Source: Nocardiopsis gilva YIM 90087
GTDB taxonomy: Bacteria > Actinomycetota > Actinomycetes > Streptosporangiales > Streptosporangiaceae
Length of the DNA stretch: 64,000 bases
Reading direction: 5' to 3'
NCBI RefSeq assembly: GCF_002263495.1
Contig: NZ_CP022753.1
Span: 5,394,001-5,458,000 of the forward strand
In this document: piece by piece, positions 32,856 to 40,143 of the stretch
Numbering within the stretch: the first letter of the stretch is position 1
Layout: every line of letters starts with the position of its first letter
Position numbers and translations under genes: made by a program
The notes under the pieces: model-generated
Told to the model about the DNA's origin: nothing
Databases searched by the model: none
Seen by the model: only the letters and a program-made list of their open reading frames with translations

Positions 32856-34014
32856 TCATGGTCGGTCCGCTCCGACGATCCACATCGCGAAGAACTGTGA
32901 TCCCGCCCCGTAGGCGTGGCCGAGGGCGACGCGTGCCCCGTCGATCTGGTGCTCGCCCGCCGCGCCCCGCACCTGCTGGGCCGCCTCGGCGAACCTGATC
33001 AGCCCGGACGCCCCGATCGGGTTGGCGGAGAGCACCCCGCCCGACGGGTTCCACGGCGTGTCTCCGTCGAATGCGGTCGCCCCCGCCTCGGTGAGCTTCC
33101 AGCCCTCCCCTTCGTCGGTGAACCCGAGGTTCTCCAGCCACATCGGCTCGTACCAGCTGAACGGCACATACACCTCGGCCACGTCGATCTCACGGCGCGG
33201 GTTGGCGATCCCGGCCTGGTGGTAGACATCGGCCGCGCAGTCCCGGCCCGCCCTCGGGTTGACGGCGTCGCGCCCGGCGAACGAGATCGGCTCGCTGCGC
33301 ATGGCGGTGCCGCGCACCCACGCCGGGGCACCGCGCGCCGCCCGGGCCGCCGTCTCCCCGCCGAGCACCACGGCGCACGCCCCATCGGACGAAGGGCACG
33401 TTTCGAGGTAGCGGATGGGCTCCCAGAGCATGGGCGAGCCCGCCACCGTCTCCGGGGTGATGTCCGGAATCCGGAGGTGGGCATAGGGGTTGCGCAGCGC
33501 GTTGCGCCGGTCCTTGGCCGCGACGATGTGCCCGATGTGGCCGGGCGCCCCCGCGCGCTCGATATAGGCGCGGATGAACGGGGCGAAGTACCCGCCGGCG
33601 CCCACCACCAGAGAGGTCGACATGGGGTGGGCGACCGTCAGCGCCCACGTCGCGTTGGACTCCGACTGCTTCTCCCACGCGACCACGAGCACCCGCTCGA
33701 ACGCCCCGCTGGCGATGTGGCTCGCCCGACGATGGCCGTCGATCCGCCGACCGACCCGCCGTGTGCACCCGCAGCAGCGGCTTGCCCCGCGCCCCGAGCG
33801 CGTCCGCCAGGTACAGGTCGGGCATGATGACGCCCTCGAAGAGGTCGGGCGCCTTGCCCAGGACCACCGCGTCGATGTCGGCGAAGGTCAGCCCCGCGTC
33901 CTCCAGCGCGCGCAGCGCCGCCTCGCGCACCAGCCCCGCGATGGAGACGTCGTCGCGCCGGGTGCGGTAGCGCGTCTGCCCGACCCCGATGACCGCCACA
34001 GGCCTGCCGCTCAT
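32856..34014 (-). pseudogene. ltp3: Ltp3-type thiolase-fold protein, two frameshifts
   Basis: Begins MSGRPVAVIGVGQTRYRTRR at ATG 34014 and reads well through LYLADALGARGKPLLRVHTAG. The next residues, SVGGSTAIVG, are encoded one frame over (33731-33750), and SHIASGAFERVLVVAWEKQS onward in the third frame, down to the stop at 32856. One missing base near 33751-33756 and another near 33724-33728 explain it. The rest is intact: AHPMSTSLVVGAGGYFAPFI, NALRNPYAHLRIPDITPETV, ESCPSSDGACAVVLGG-like block, NPSGGVLSANPIGASGLIRF and VALGHAYGAGSQFFAMWIVG. It matches Ltp3 lipid-transfer/aldolase proteins of sterol catabolism (no thiolase cysteine in VHTAGSVGG). Two lesions 25 bases apart suggest either local sequencing error or a truly inactive gene. 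Confidence 0.8.
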
Positions 34015-34015
34015 C

Positions 34016-35104
34016 TCACCCCTCCAGTACCGCGACGAGGTTGTGCTGCAGGCACGGCCCCTGGGCCGCGTGGGCGACGCCGCGCTCCGTTGTGCCCTCG
34101 GCGATCCGACGGGCAACCTCGCCCACCCGGACCAGCCCGGTGGCCATCACCGGGTCGGCGCCGAGCGGCCCGCCCGAGGGGTTGACCTCGACCTCGCCCC
34201 CGAGGCCGAGCGCCCGGCGCAGCAGCGGCTCCTCGTGGCTGAAGCGGGCGTGCACCTCGGCGATCTGGACCGGGGCCTTGCCCACCCCGGCCGCGACGGC
34301 GGCGAGCTCGGCCGACTCGCACCGTGTCAGATCGCGGACCCCGGGGCTGTGCGGGTCGATGCGCTGCTCCAACCCGCGGATCCACACCGGGCGCCTGCCC
34401 TGGGCGTCGGCGATGCGGTAGGCGGTGTCGCCGGAGGCGAGGACGACGGCGGCGGCGCCGTCGCAGGGCCGCGCGATGTCACCCGTCCGCAGCGGGTGCG
34501 CCACGTAGTCCTCCTGGTCGAGCAGCGCGTCGGGGGTGAACCCGGCCTCGGCCGAGGAGGGGTTGGCGCGTGCGGCCGTGTGTGCGCGGGCGGCCACGTC
34601 GGCGAGGTCCCGCTCGCTCACGCGCCCGGCGTCCAGCAGGGCACGGGCCTGGAGCGCGCCCAGCGCGACGTGGTCGACCTCCAGCGGAGCCAGGTAGTAG
34701 GGGTCGAGCTGCTGGGTGAGGATCTCGGGCAGCTCGCCCTGGGTGGCCTTGCCGAATCCGTAGACGAGGGCCGTAGCAGTGCCAGCGTCCCCGTGCCGCA
34801 GGCGCAGCCACGCCTCGTACAGCGCCCAGGCGGCGTCCATCTCGACGTGGCTCTCGCTGATGGGCGGCCACGCCCCCACGGCATCGAGCGCGCCGACGAA
34901 GGAGAAGGGGACACCGGCGAGGTAGTCGAGGCTGCCGGAGACGGTGAACCCGATGTCGCTCCGGTCGATCCCGGAACGGGTGATGACGTCGGAGACCACC
35001 TCGTGGACGAGGGCCGCCTCGGGTGTCCCGTTGTCGGTGGCGCTGTGCCGGGTCTGCGCGAAGGCGACGACGGCGATGTCGGCGCTGCCGTTCGGGGTGC
35101 TCAC
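34016..35104 (-). CDS. ltp4: Ltp4-type thiolase-fold protein (sterol side-chain aldolase)
   Basis: 362 residues from GTG 35104, overlapping the DUF35 stop by 4 bases; its own stop is one base before the ltp3-like ATG. Blocks: DIAVVAFAQTRHSATDNGTP, GFTVSGSLDYLAGVPFSFVG, VEMDAAWALYEAWLRLRHGD, RARAHTAAR-like helix, GDIARPCDGAAAVVLASGDT, IAEVHARFSHEEPLLRRALG and NPSGGPLGADPVMATGLVRV. This is the SCP-x thiolase fold, but the position of the nucleophilic cysteine is occupied by the EMDAAW segment, as in Ltp-type retro-aldol enzymes rather than true thiolases. Such proteins form complexes with DUF35 partners, and the DUF35 gene is directly upstream. Confidence 0.85.
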   Translation of the reverse strand: MSTPNGSADIAVVAFAQTRHSATDNGTPEAALVHEVVSDVITRSGIDRSDIGFTVSGSLDYLAGVPFSFVGALDAVGAWPPISESHVEMDAAWALYEAWLRLRHGDAGTATALVYGFGKATQGELPEILTQQLDPYYLAPLEVDHVALGALQARALLDAGRVSERDLADVAARAHTAARANPSSAEAGFTPDALLDQEDYVAHPLRTGDIARPCDGAAAVVLASGDTAYRIADAQGRRPVWIRGLEQRIDPHSPGVRDLTRCESAELAAVAAGVGKAPVQIAEVHARFSHEEPLLRRALGLGGEVEVNPSGGPLGADPVMATGLVRVGEVARRIAEGTTERGVAHAAQGPCLQHNLVAVLEG

Positions 35105-36024
35105 CGGCTCTCCCCTCCTTCCTGGTGGTCGGGGACGAACCAGCGGATGCTCGGCCGCGTGCGGCTGCGCTCCTCGGGCGGCAGCCACTCGGCCCGCACG
35201 CGCATTCCGGTGCGCACCTGGGACACCTCCACCCGGCCGATCAGGGCGAGCAGGTCCACGTCGGCCCCGTCCAGGCGCACGTAACCGGTGACGAACGGGA
35301 CCTCGGGGGCGCGGGGGTCGGGGACGTGGTTGACCGAGTACATGGTGAGCACGCCGGTGTCCGGCAGCTCGACCTCCTCCACACCGGGACTGCCGTCCGT
35401 GGGGTCGAAGTCCCGCAGGGGGACATAAACGGTGCCGTGCCGGGAGCGCATGCCGAGGATCCGGCCCTCCACCTGCCCGTCGAGGTAGCGGGTGAGGGCC
35501 GTCCCGGCCCGGATCGTGTAGTCCAGCCGGCTGGGCGAGACGACCCGGTCGACCTCGGGGCGGAAGTAGGCGATGTCGGTGATGGCGCCGACGCGCTCGT
35601 CGCGCAGCCGGGGCCGGACCCGCAGTCCGGTGCGCAGGTCGCGCGGCGGGGCGGCGCCGGTGTCGGGGCCGAAGCTCAGGGCGTGCAGCATCGGGGTGTC
35701 GGCGCCGTCGAGCAGGATCAGCGCCCAAGCGAAGGGGTGGTCGAGGGGGTGTTTGGGCCGGGGGGCGGCCACCCAGGTCCACGTCGTCACCGTCCCGGCC
35801 GGACCGACGCCGACGAACTCGTCGGTGACCGGCGAGGCGTCGTCTGGGTCGTACTCGGTGGGCGGCACGAGGACGCGGCCCGAGCGGGTGCGCACCCCGA
35901 CGAGGCGCCCGTCGCGCAGCTCGGTGAGGAAGCGTCCGATCACCGGGCCGGTGCTGCGGGTGTAGCCGCCGGGGAACTCGACCGTGTGATCGCCGGTGAG
36001 GGGCTGGTGGGGTGGGGGTCCCAT
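35101..36024 (-). CDS. Two-module DUF35 (OB-fold) protein, partner of Ltp aldolase
   Basis: 307 residues from ATG 36024 with AGAGG upstream. Two DUF35-like halves: residues about 25-140 (PVIGRFLTELRDGRLVGVRT, SGRVLVPPTEYDP, TWTWVAAPRPKHPLDHPFAW) and about 175-300 (ALTRYLDGQVEGRILGMRSR, HGTVYVPLRDFDP, VTGYVRLDGADVDLLALIGR). The first half lacks the zinc-ribbon cysteines found in many DUF35 proteins; the motif there is RTRSGRVLVPP. Rv3521-type proteins stand next to ltp4 and ltp3 in mycobacteria in the same order. It likely stabilises the aldolase and gives substrate access. Its start overlaps the region of the upstream ligase stop. Confidence 0.85.
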   Translation of the reverse strand: MGPPPHQPLTGDHTVEFPGGYTRSTGPVIGRFLTELRDGRLVGVRTRSGRVLVPPTEYDPDDASPVTDEFVGVGPAGTVTTWTWVAAPRPKHPLDHPFAWALILLDGADTPMLHALSFGPDTGAAPPRDLRTGLRVRPRLRDERVGAITDIAYFRPEVDRVVSPSRLDYTIRAGTALTRYLDGQVEGRILGMRSRHGTVYVPLRDFDPTDGSPGVEEVELPDTGVLTMYSVNHVPDPRAPEVPFVTGYVRLDGADVDLLALIGRVEVSQVRTGMRVRAEWLPPEERSRTRPSIRWFVPDHQEGGESR

Positions 36025-36026
36025 GC

Positions 36027-37595
36027 TCACCTCTGTTCGCTGGTCGCGCCGTCGCTCTGCCAGTAGGGGTCCCGGAGCTTTCGTTTGATCAGCTTGCCGT
36101 TGGGTTCGCGGGGCATCTCGGCGATGAAGTCGATGCTCTTGGGCCACTTCATCCGGGCCAGTCGCCCGTCGAGGGAGCGCAGCAGCCGGTCGGCCAGCTC
36201 GGGGCCGGGTTCGACGCCGTCCGCCGGTTCGATGACGGCCTTGATCTGCTGGCCCCATTCGGCGTCGGGGACGCCGAACACCGCGACGTCCATGACATCG
36301 GGGTGGGAGAGCAGCTCGTTCTCGATCTCGGCGGGGTAGATGTTGGCGCCCCCGGAGATGATCAGGTCCGATCTTCGGTCGCTCAGGTACAGGTAGCCGT
36401 CGGCGTCCACGTGCCCCAGGTCGCCCATGGTGAAGTAGTCGCGCAGCCGGGCCGCCGCGGTCTTCTCCCGGTCGCCCTTGTACTCGAACTCCGAGCCGGT
36501 CATCTTCAGGTAGACGGTGCCGACCTCCCCGGTGGGGACCTCGTTGCCGTCGTCGTCGACGATCATCAGCTCGGTGATCGGCCACGGGCGGCCGACCGAT
36601 CCGGGGTGCGCGCGCCAGTCCTCGGGGGTGGCGATGGTGCCGCCGCCCTCGGTGGCGGCGTAGTACTCGTAGACGCAGTCGCCCCACCACTCCAGCATCG
36701 CCTCCTTCACGGCACGCGGGCAGGGCGCGGCGCCGTGGATGAGCCAGCGCATGGACGACACGTCGTAGCGTTTGCGCACCTCCTCGGGCAGGTGCAGCAT
36801 CCGCTTGAAGTGCGTCGGGACCATGTGCGTGCTGGTGACCCGGTACGTCTCGACCAACCGGAGCGTCTCCTCGGCCGACCACCCGTCCATATAGACGACG
36901 GTGTGCCCCATGTGCAGGGCGATGGTGCTGAACTGCGTGACGGCGGTGTGGTAGGTCGGCGAGGTGACCAGGTGCGTGTGGTCCGGCCCCGGTTCGATGC
37001 CGAAGACGTGGAAGAGGGACGTGATCAGCTCGGCGGCGTCGTCGGGGTCCAGCTCACCGAGCGGGCGGCGCACGGCCTTGGGCCGTCCCGAGGTGCCCGA
37101 GGTGTAGTGCATGGCGAGCCCGGCCGTGCGGTTCTCGGGGGTGACGTCGGCGTGGCGCCCCAGGAGGTCGTCGAGCGGGGCGCAGCCGGGGATGCGGCCC
37201 ACCGAGATCCGCGCTGTCGATGGCAGGCCCGCGGTGTCGGCGCCGCGGATGCCCTCCTCGGCGTAGCGCTCGTGGACGACGAACGCCTTGGCCTCGCTGT
37301 CGGCCAGGACGTGCGCGATCTCCGGGGCGGTGAAGTGCCAGTTGATCGGCGTGTAGTACAGGCCGGCCTGGGTGGCGGCCAGGTAGAGGGTGAGGCCGTC
37401 GGCGCCGTTGGGGATCAGCCCGCAGACGACATCGCCGGTGCGCAGCCCCATTCCGCGCAGCGCGTGGACGAGACGGTTCGCGCGGCCGAGCAGGTCTCCG
37501 GCGCGGTACTCCGTGCCGTCGGGGTCCACGCAGGCGAGCCGACCCGGGTCGGCCTGCGCGAGCCGCCAGAAGCCGGGCCGTGTCGCATCCGCCAT
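36027..37595 (-). CDS. Acyl-CoA synthetase (FadD family)
   Basis: 522 residues from ATG 37595 (MADATRPGFWRLAQADPGRL), with GGAG 6 bases before it. Adenylation motifs: MHYTSGTSGRPKAVRRPLGE (about 165), YEYYAATEGGG (about 310), DYFTMGDLGHVDADGYLYLS (about 395), DRRSDLIISGGANIYPAEIE (about 415) and REPNGKLIKRKLRDPYW with the C-terminal lysine. It belongs to the FadD acyl-CoA ligases but not to the FadD19 clade; FadD4/FadD12-like is my best guess. As first gene of the operon it may activate a different sterol-derived acid or a side-chain fragment. It faces the echA19-like gene across a 156-base divergent promoter. Confidence 0.82.
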   Translation of the reverse strand: MADATRPGFWRLAQADPGRLACVDPDGTEYRAGDLLGRANRLVHALRGMGLRTGDVVCGLIPNGADGLTLYLAATQAGLYYTPINWHFTAPEIAHVLADSEAKAFVVHERYAEEGIRGADTAGLPSTARISVGRIPGCAPLDDLLGRHADVTPENRTAGLAMHYTSGTSGRPKAVRRPLGELDPDDAAELITSLFHVFGIEPGPDHTHLVTSPTYHTAVTQFSTIALHMGHTVVYMDGWSAEETLRLVETYRVTSTHMVPTHFKRMLHLPEEVRKRYDVSSMRWLIHGAAPCPRAVKEAMLEWWGDCVYEYYAATEGGGTIATPEDWRAHPGSVGRPWPITELMIVDDDGNEVPTGEVGTVYLKMTGSEFEYKGDREKTAAARLRDYFTMGDLGHVDADGYLYLSDRRSDLIISGGANIYPAEIENELLSHPDVMDVAVFGVPDAEWGQQIKAVIEPADGVEPGPELADRLLRSLDGRLARMKWPKSIDFIAEMPREPNGKLIKRKLRDPYWQSDGATSEQR

Positions 37596-37633
37596 TGAGA
37601 TCTCCCTCACATTTAGACGCGCTCGGCGCTAAG

Positions 37634-37648
37634 TAGATCACGTTCTCG
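37634..37648. promoter_or_regulatory. Imperfect KstR-like site at the sterol divergent promoter
   Basis: TAGATCACGTTCTCG matches 12 of 15 positions of the site at 59296-59310 and keeps the ACGTTCT half of the KstR pattern, but the left half has ATC instead of AAC. It lies about 40 bases before the acyl-CoA ligase start. A real half-site or a decayed operator is possible. Confidence 0.35.
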
Positions 37649-37717
37649 TTTTGTCGCGCAAGACATGTCACCGTGGGTTTTGGCATCTAGAATTGGTTTC
37701 TCTTGCTCGCCCACTTC

Positions 37718-37733
37718 ACACCGTTAACGGTGT
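37718..37733. promoter_or_regulatory. Perfect 16-base palindrome before the echA19-like gene
   Basis: ACACCGTTAACGGTGT is a perfect palindrome ending 18 bases before the ATG of the hydratase gene. Its spacing does not fit the KstR pattern. Position right over the expected transcript start suggests a repressor site, perhaps for a TetR-family protein encoded elsewhere. Confidence 0.55.
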
Positions 37734-37751
37734 TCACAACCAGGAGGCCAC

Positions 37752-38564
37752 ATGGCCGAGCTTCTCCACGTTTCAACCCCGCACTGCCATGTGATAAAAG
37801 ACGGCTCCATCGTGACGGTGACGATGCACCGCCCGGAGGCCCGCAACGCGCTCTCGACCGACATGCTCGTCGGACTGGCCGACGCCTTCGGCTACATCGA
37901 TTCCGAGCCCCAGGTGCGCGTGGGCATCCTGACCGGCGCGGACGGCGCGTTCTGTTCCGGCGCCGACCTCAAGGCCATGGGCACCCCCTCGGAGGACCCC
38001 CGGGTGCGGCGGCGGGCGGCCGAGATCGAGGACTTCCACTGGAAGGGGCTGCTCCGGCAGGCGCGGCCGAGCAAGCCCCTGGTGGCCGCTGTGGAGGGGC
38101 CCGCTGTGGCGGGCGGAACGGAGCTGGTCGCGGGTACCGACATCCGCATCGCGGCGCGCGGCGCGACGTTCGGCCTGTACGAGGCGCGGCGCGGGCTGTT
38201 CCCCATGGGCGGCTGCGCCGTCCGCCTCGCCCGGCAGATCCCCTACACGCACGCCATGGACATGCTGCTCACCGGGCGCTCCTACACCGCGCGCGAGGCC
38301 GCCGACATCGGGTTGGTCACCCGGGTCGTCCCCGATGGCGCCGCGATGGACGCCGCCCGGACGGCCGCCGAGGCGATCGCCGCCTGCGGGCCGCTGGCCG
38401 TGCAGGCGATCCTGCGGGTCCACCGCGAGACCGAGGGGATGGCCGAGGAGGAGGCGCTGCGGGTCTCCGACCGGGTCGGCTGGCAGGTGATGGCGTCGGA
38501 CGACGCCAAGGAGGGCGCGCGGGCGTTCGCGGAGAAGCGCGCCGCACGGTTCACCGGAACGTGA
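37752..38564 (+). CDS. echA19: Enoyl-CoA hydratase, EchA19-type
   Basis: 270 residues; ATG 37752 follows AGGAGG. Crotonase-fold signatures: VTMHRPEARNALSTDMLVGL (about 22-42), ILTGADGAFCSGADLKAMG (oxyanion loop, about 58-76), KPLVAAVEGPAVAGGTELVA (about 113-132), ATFGLYEARRGLFPMGGCAV with a catalytic-region glutamate (about 138-157) and LTGRSYTAREAADIGLVTRV. It agrees with EchA19, the hydratase of sterol side-chain beta-oxidation that acts after CoA activation. It is transcribed divergently from the sterol operon. A dehydrogenase (ChsE-type) to supply its enoyl substrate is not in the window. Confidence 0.85.
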   Translation: MAELLHVSTPHCHVIKDGSIVTVTMHRPEARNALSTDMLVGLADAFGYIDSEPQVRVGILTGADGAFCSGADLKAMGTPSEDPRVRRRAAEIEDFHWKGLLRQARPSKPLVAAVEGPAVAGGTELVAGTDIRIAARGATFGLYEARRGLFPMGGCAVRLARQIPYTHAMDMLLTGRSYTAREAADIGLVTRVVPDGAAMDAARTAAEAIAACGPLAVQAILRVHRETEGMAEEEALRVSDRVGWQVMASDDAKEGARAFAEKRAARFTGT

Positions 38565-38591
38565 GGCGCGCCGCGCCCCGCGGCTTGGCGG

Positions 38592-39722
38592 TCACTCGGG
38601 GATGGTCGGCGGGTGGGTGTGGGCCCCGTCCTGCGCGCGCGGAGCGGAGTAGCGCACCAGTTTCCTGGGCAGCCCGCCGGAGACGGCACCGCGGGTGACC
38701 ACTCGCGCCCCGGCGATCAGGTCGAACAGGCCCGTCTGGTCGCGGCGCGTCATGGCCGGGAGGCCGTGCAGGGCCGGCACCGCGAGCGCCCACCACTGGA
38801 GGTCGAGCACGAACAGCACGGTGACGGGCGTGTAGAGCAGCGCCGAGCGCAGCAGCACCCGCCACCGCTCAGCGGGCCGTGGGCGGCCGAGCCCGGCGAG
38901 CGCGAGGTGGACGGAGGCGCGGCCGGGCGTGCAGCGGTCGCGCCGCAGCAGAGGGAGGGCCAGCCCGAACAGCGCCGCCAGCGCGACGAGGGCGACGTCC
39001 GTCGCGGCGGCGCCCGCGTGCCGGGGCAAAGCGCCGACCGCCACCGCGAGGGCGGCCAGCGTGCCCGCGCCGAACCACCACAGCCCCAGATCGAGCCCGT
39101 GGCCGAGGACGCGGCGGGAGATCGGGGGCGGCATCATGTCGGCCGTCGCCCCGGGCCAGGGGCGGGGCAGCCACCGGACCGCGGCGATGCCGACCAGCCA
39201 CCCGACGAGCACTCCGAGGCCGCCGAGGACGACATCGTCGACGGCCGCGACCCGGTAGGCGCACGGGTAGAGTCCGAGCACCCCGGTCAGCTGCACCACC
39301 TCGACCAGCAGGGCGAGCAGGAGACCGAACGCGACGGTGACCACCGCCCCGCGCCGGTAGCGGTAGCGGGCGAGCAGGCCGACGGGCACGTAGACACCGG
39401 CGGCGAGCGCGATGTGCGCGGCCGCGGGCCACGACACGGGTGCCGACCGGACGACGGCCAGTGGCGTGAACAGCGGGGCGGAACCGCCGCTGATGGCGCA
39501 CAGGCCGTCGACGCCGCGCGGCAGCGGATAGACCGCGTACACCGCCAGCCCGACACCGACCAGCACCGTGATGAGGGTGACCTGACCAGGCCAACCACGC
39601 ATCGGCCCATAGCGCTGATGGTGGCGCGCGAAGAACAGCGCGGCGCCCAAGAGGATCCCCAGTGCGACCCCAGGAAACACGATCGCCGCCACTGTGGGAT
39701 CACCCGCGAAAATCCCTGCCAT
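38592..39722 (-). CDS. VanZ-like/RDD-domain membrane protein
   Basis: 376 residues, many membrane segments. The N-terminal half is VanZ-like: LPRGVDGLCAISGGSAPLFT, VYVPVGLLARYRYRRGAVVT, LLVEVVQLTGVLGLYPCAYR and AAVDDVVLGGLGVLVGWLVG. The C-terminal half (about 200-360) is an RDD-type domain: RRVLGHGLDLGLWWFGAGTL, LLRRDRCTPGRASVHLALAG and DLQWWALAVPALHG. VanZ plus RDD fusions are known from actinomycetes; function is unclear, perhaps lipid or glycopeptide-related. ATG 39722 is preceded by GAGG. It converges with the hydratase gene, whose stop is 27 bases away, and is unrelated to the sterol genes. Confidence 0.8.
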   Translation of the reverse strand: MAGIFAGDPTVAAIVFPGVALGILLGAALFFARHHQRYGPMRGWPGQVTLITVLVGVGLAVYAVYPLPRGVDGLCAISGGSAPLFTPLAVVRSAPVSWPAAAHIALAAGVYVPVGLLARYRYRRGAVVTVAFGLLLALLVEVVQLTGVLGLYPCAYRVAAVDDVVLGGLGVLVGWLVGIAAVRWLPRPWPGATADMMPPPISRRVLGHGLDLGLWWFGAGTLAALAVAVGALPRHAGAAATDVALVALAALFGLALPLLRRDRCTPGRASVHLALAGLGRPRPAERWRVLLRSALLYTPVTVLFVLDLQWWALAVPALHGLPAMTRRDQTGLFDLIAGARVVTRGAVSGGLPRKLVRYSAPRAQDGAHTHPPTIPE

Positions 39723-40143
39723 AAGTACCTCAGGCTAGCGGCCGCGGCCTCATTGCGCAGCGAAAACGTGGATCCCACGGTAACCGTCGCAGCGCCCAAC
39801 AGACCGGACGAACCGCCACACAGGCGACGCATTCGGTAACTTTTTGATAATCCTTCTGCTGTCCCGCGAACCACTCCACACCCCAACGCACACGCATACT
39901 CAGGACGAACGCCCTGGTTAGGACCAAAGTCCCAGCTCGGTACTCCCGTCACCAACCGACTGCATACCGCAACCTCCACGAAAACAGTTGATCTCGGGCG
40001 AGATACGATCCCCTCGCCGACCCCTAGAGCAATGGCTTTTTCACCGGCGCACCCCTGATCCCCGGTGCCGTCGCGCGGTAGATCCCCGACAGACGACGAG
40101 TGTCCCCGGCCCGGTGCGCCCGTCTCCGGGCCATAGGAGAGCA
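39723..40143. other. Gap between VanZ/RDD gene and conservon
   Basis: 421 bases between divergent genes. It contains AT-rich DNA at 39838-39865 (TAACTTTTTGATAATCC) and a short symmetric element GTTGATCTCGGGCGAGAT at 39987-40004, whose ATCTCG-GG-CGAGAT core shares its left end with the long hairpins elsewhere in the window. The conservon promoter should be here. No gene seen. Confidence 0.5.

Noticed and set aside
37681-37705. Second KstR-like match near CTAGAATTGGTTTCTC
   Set aside because: Two fixed positions differ from TnnAACnnGTTnnA, so it was not listed as an operator.
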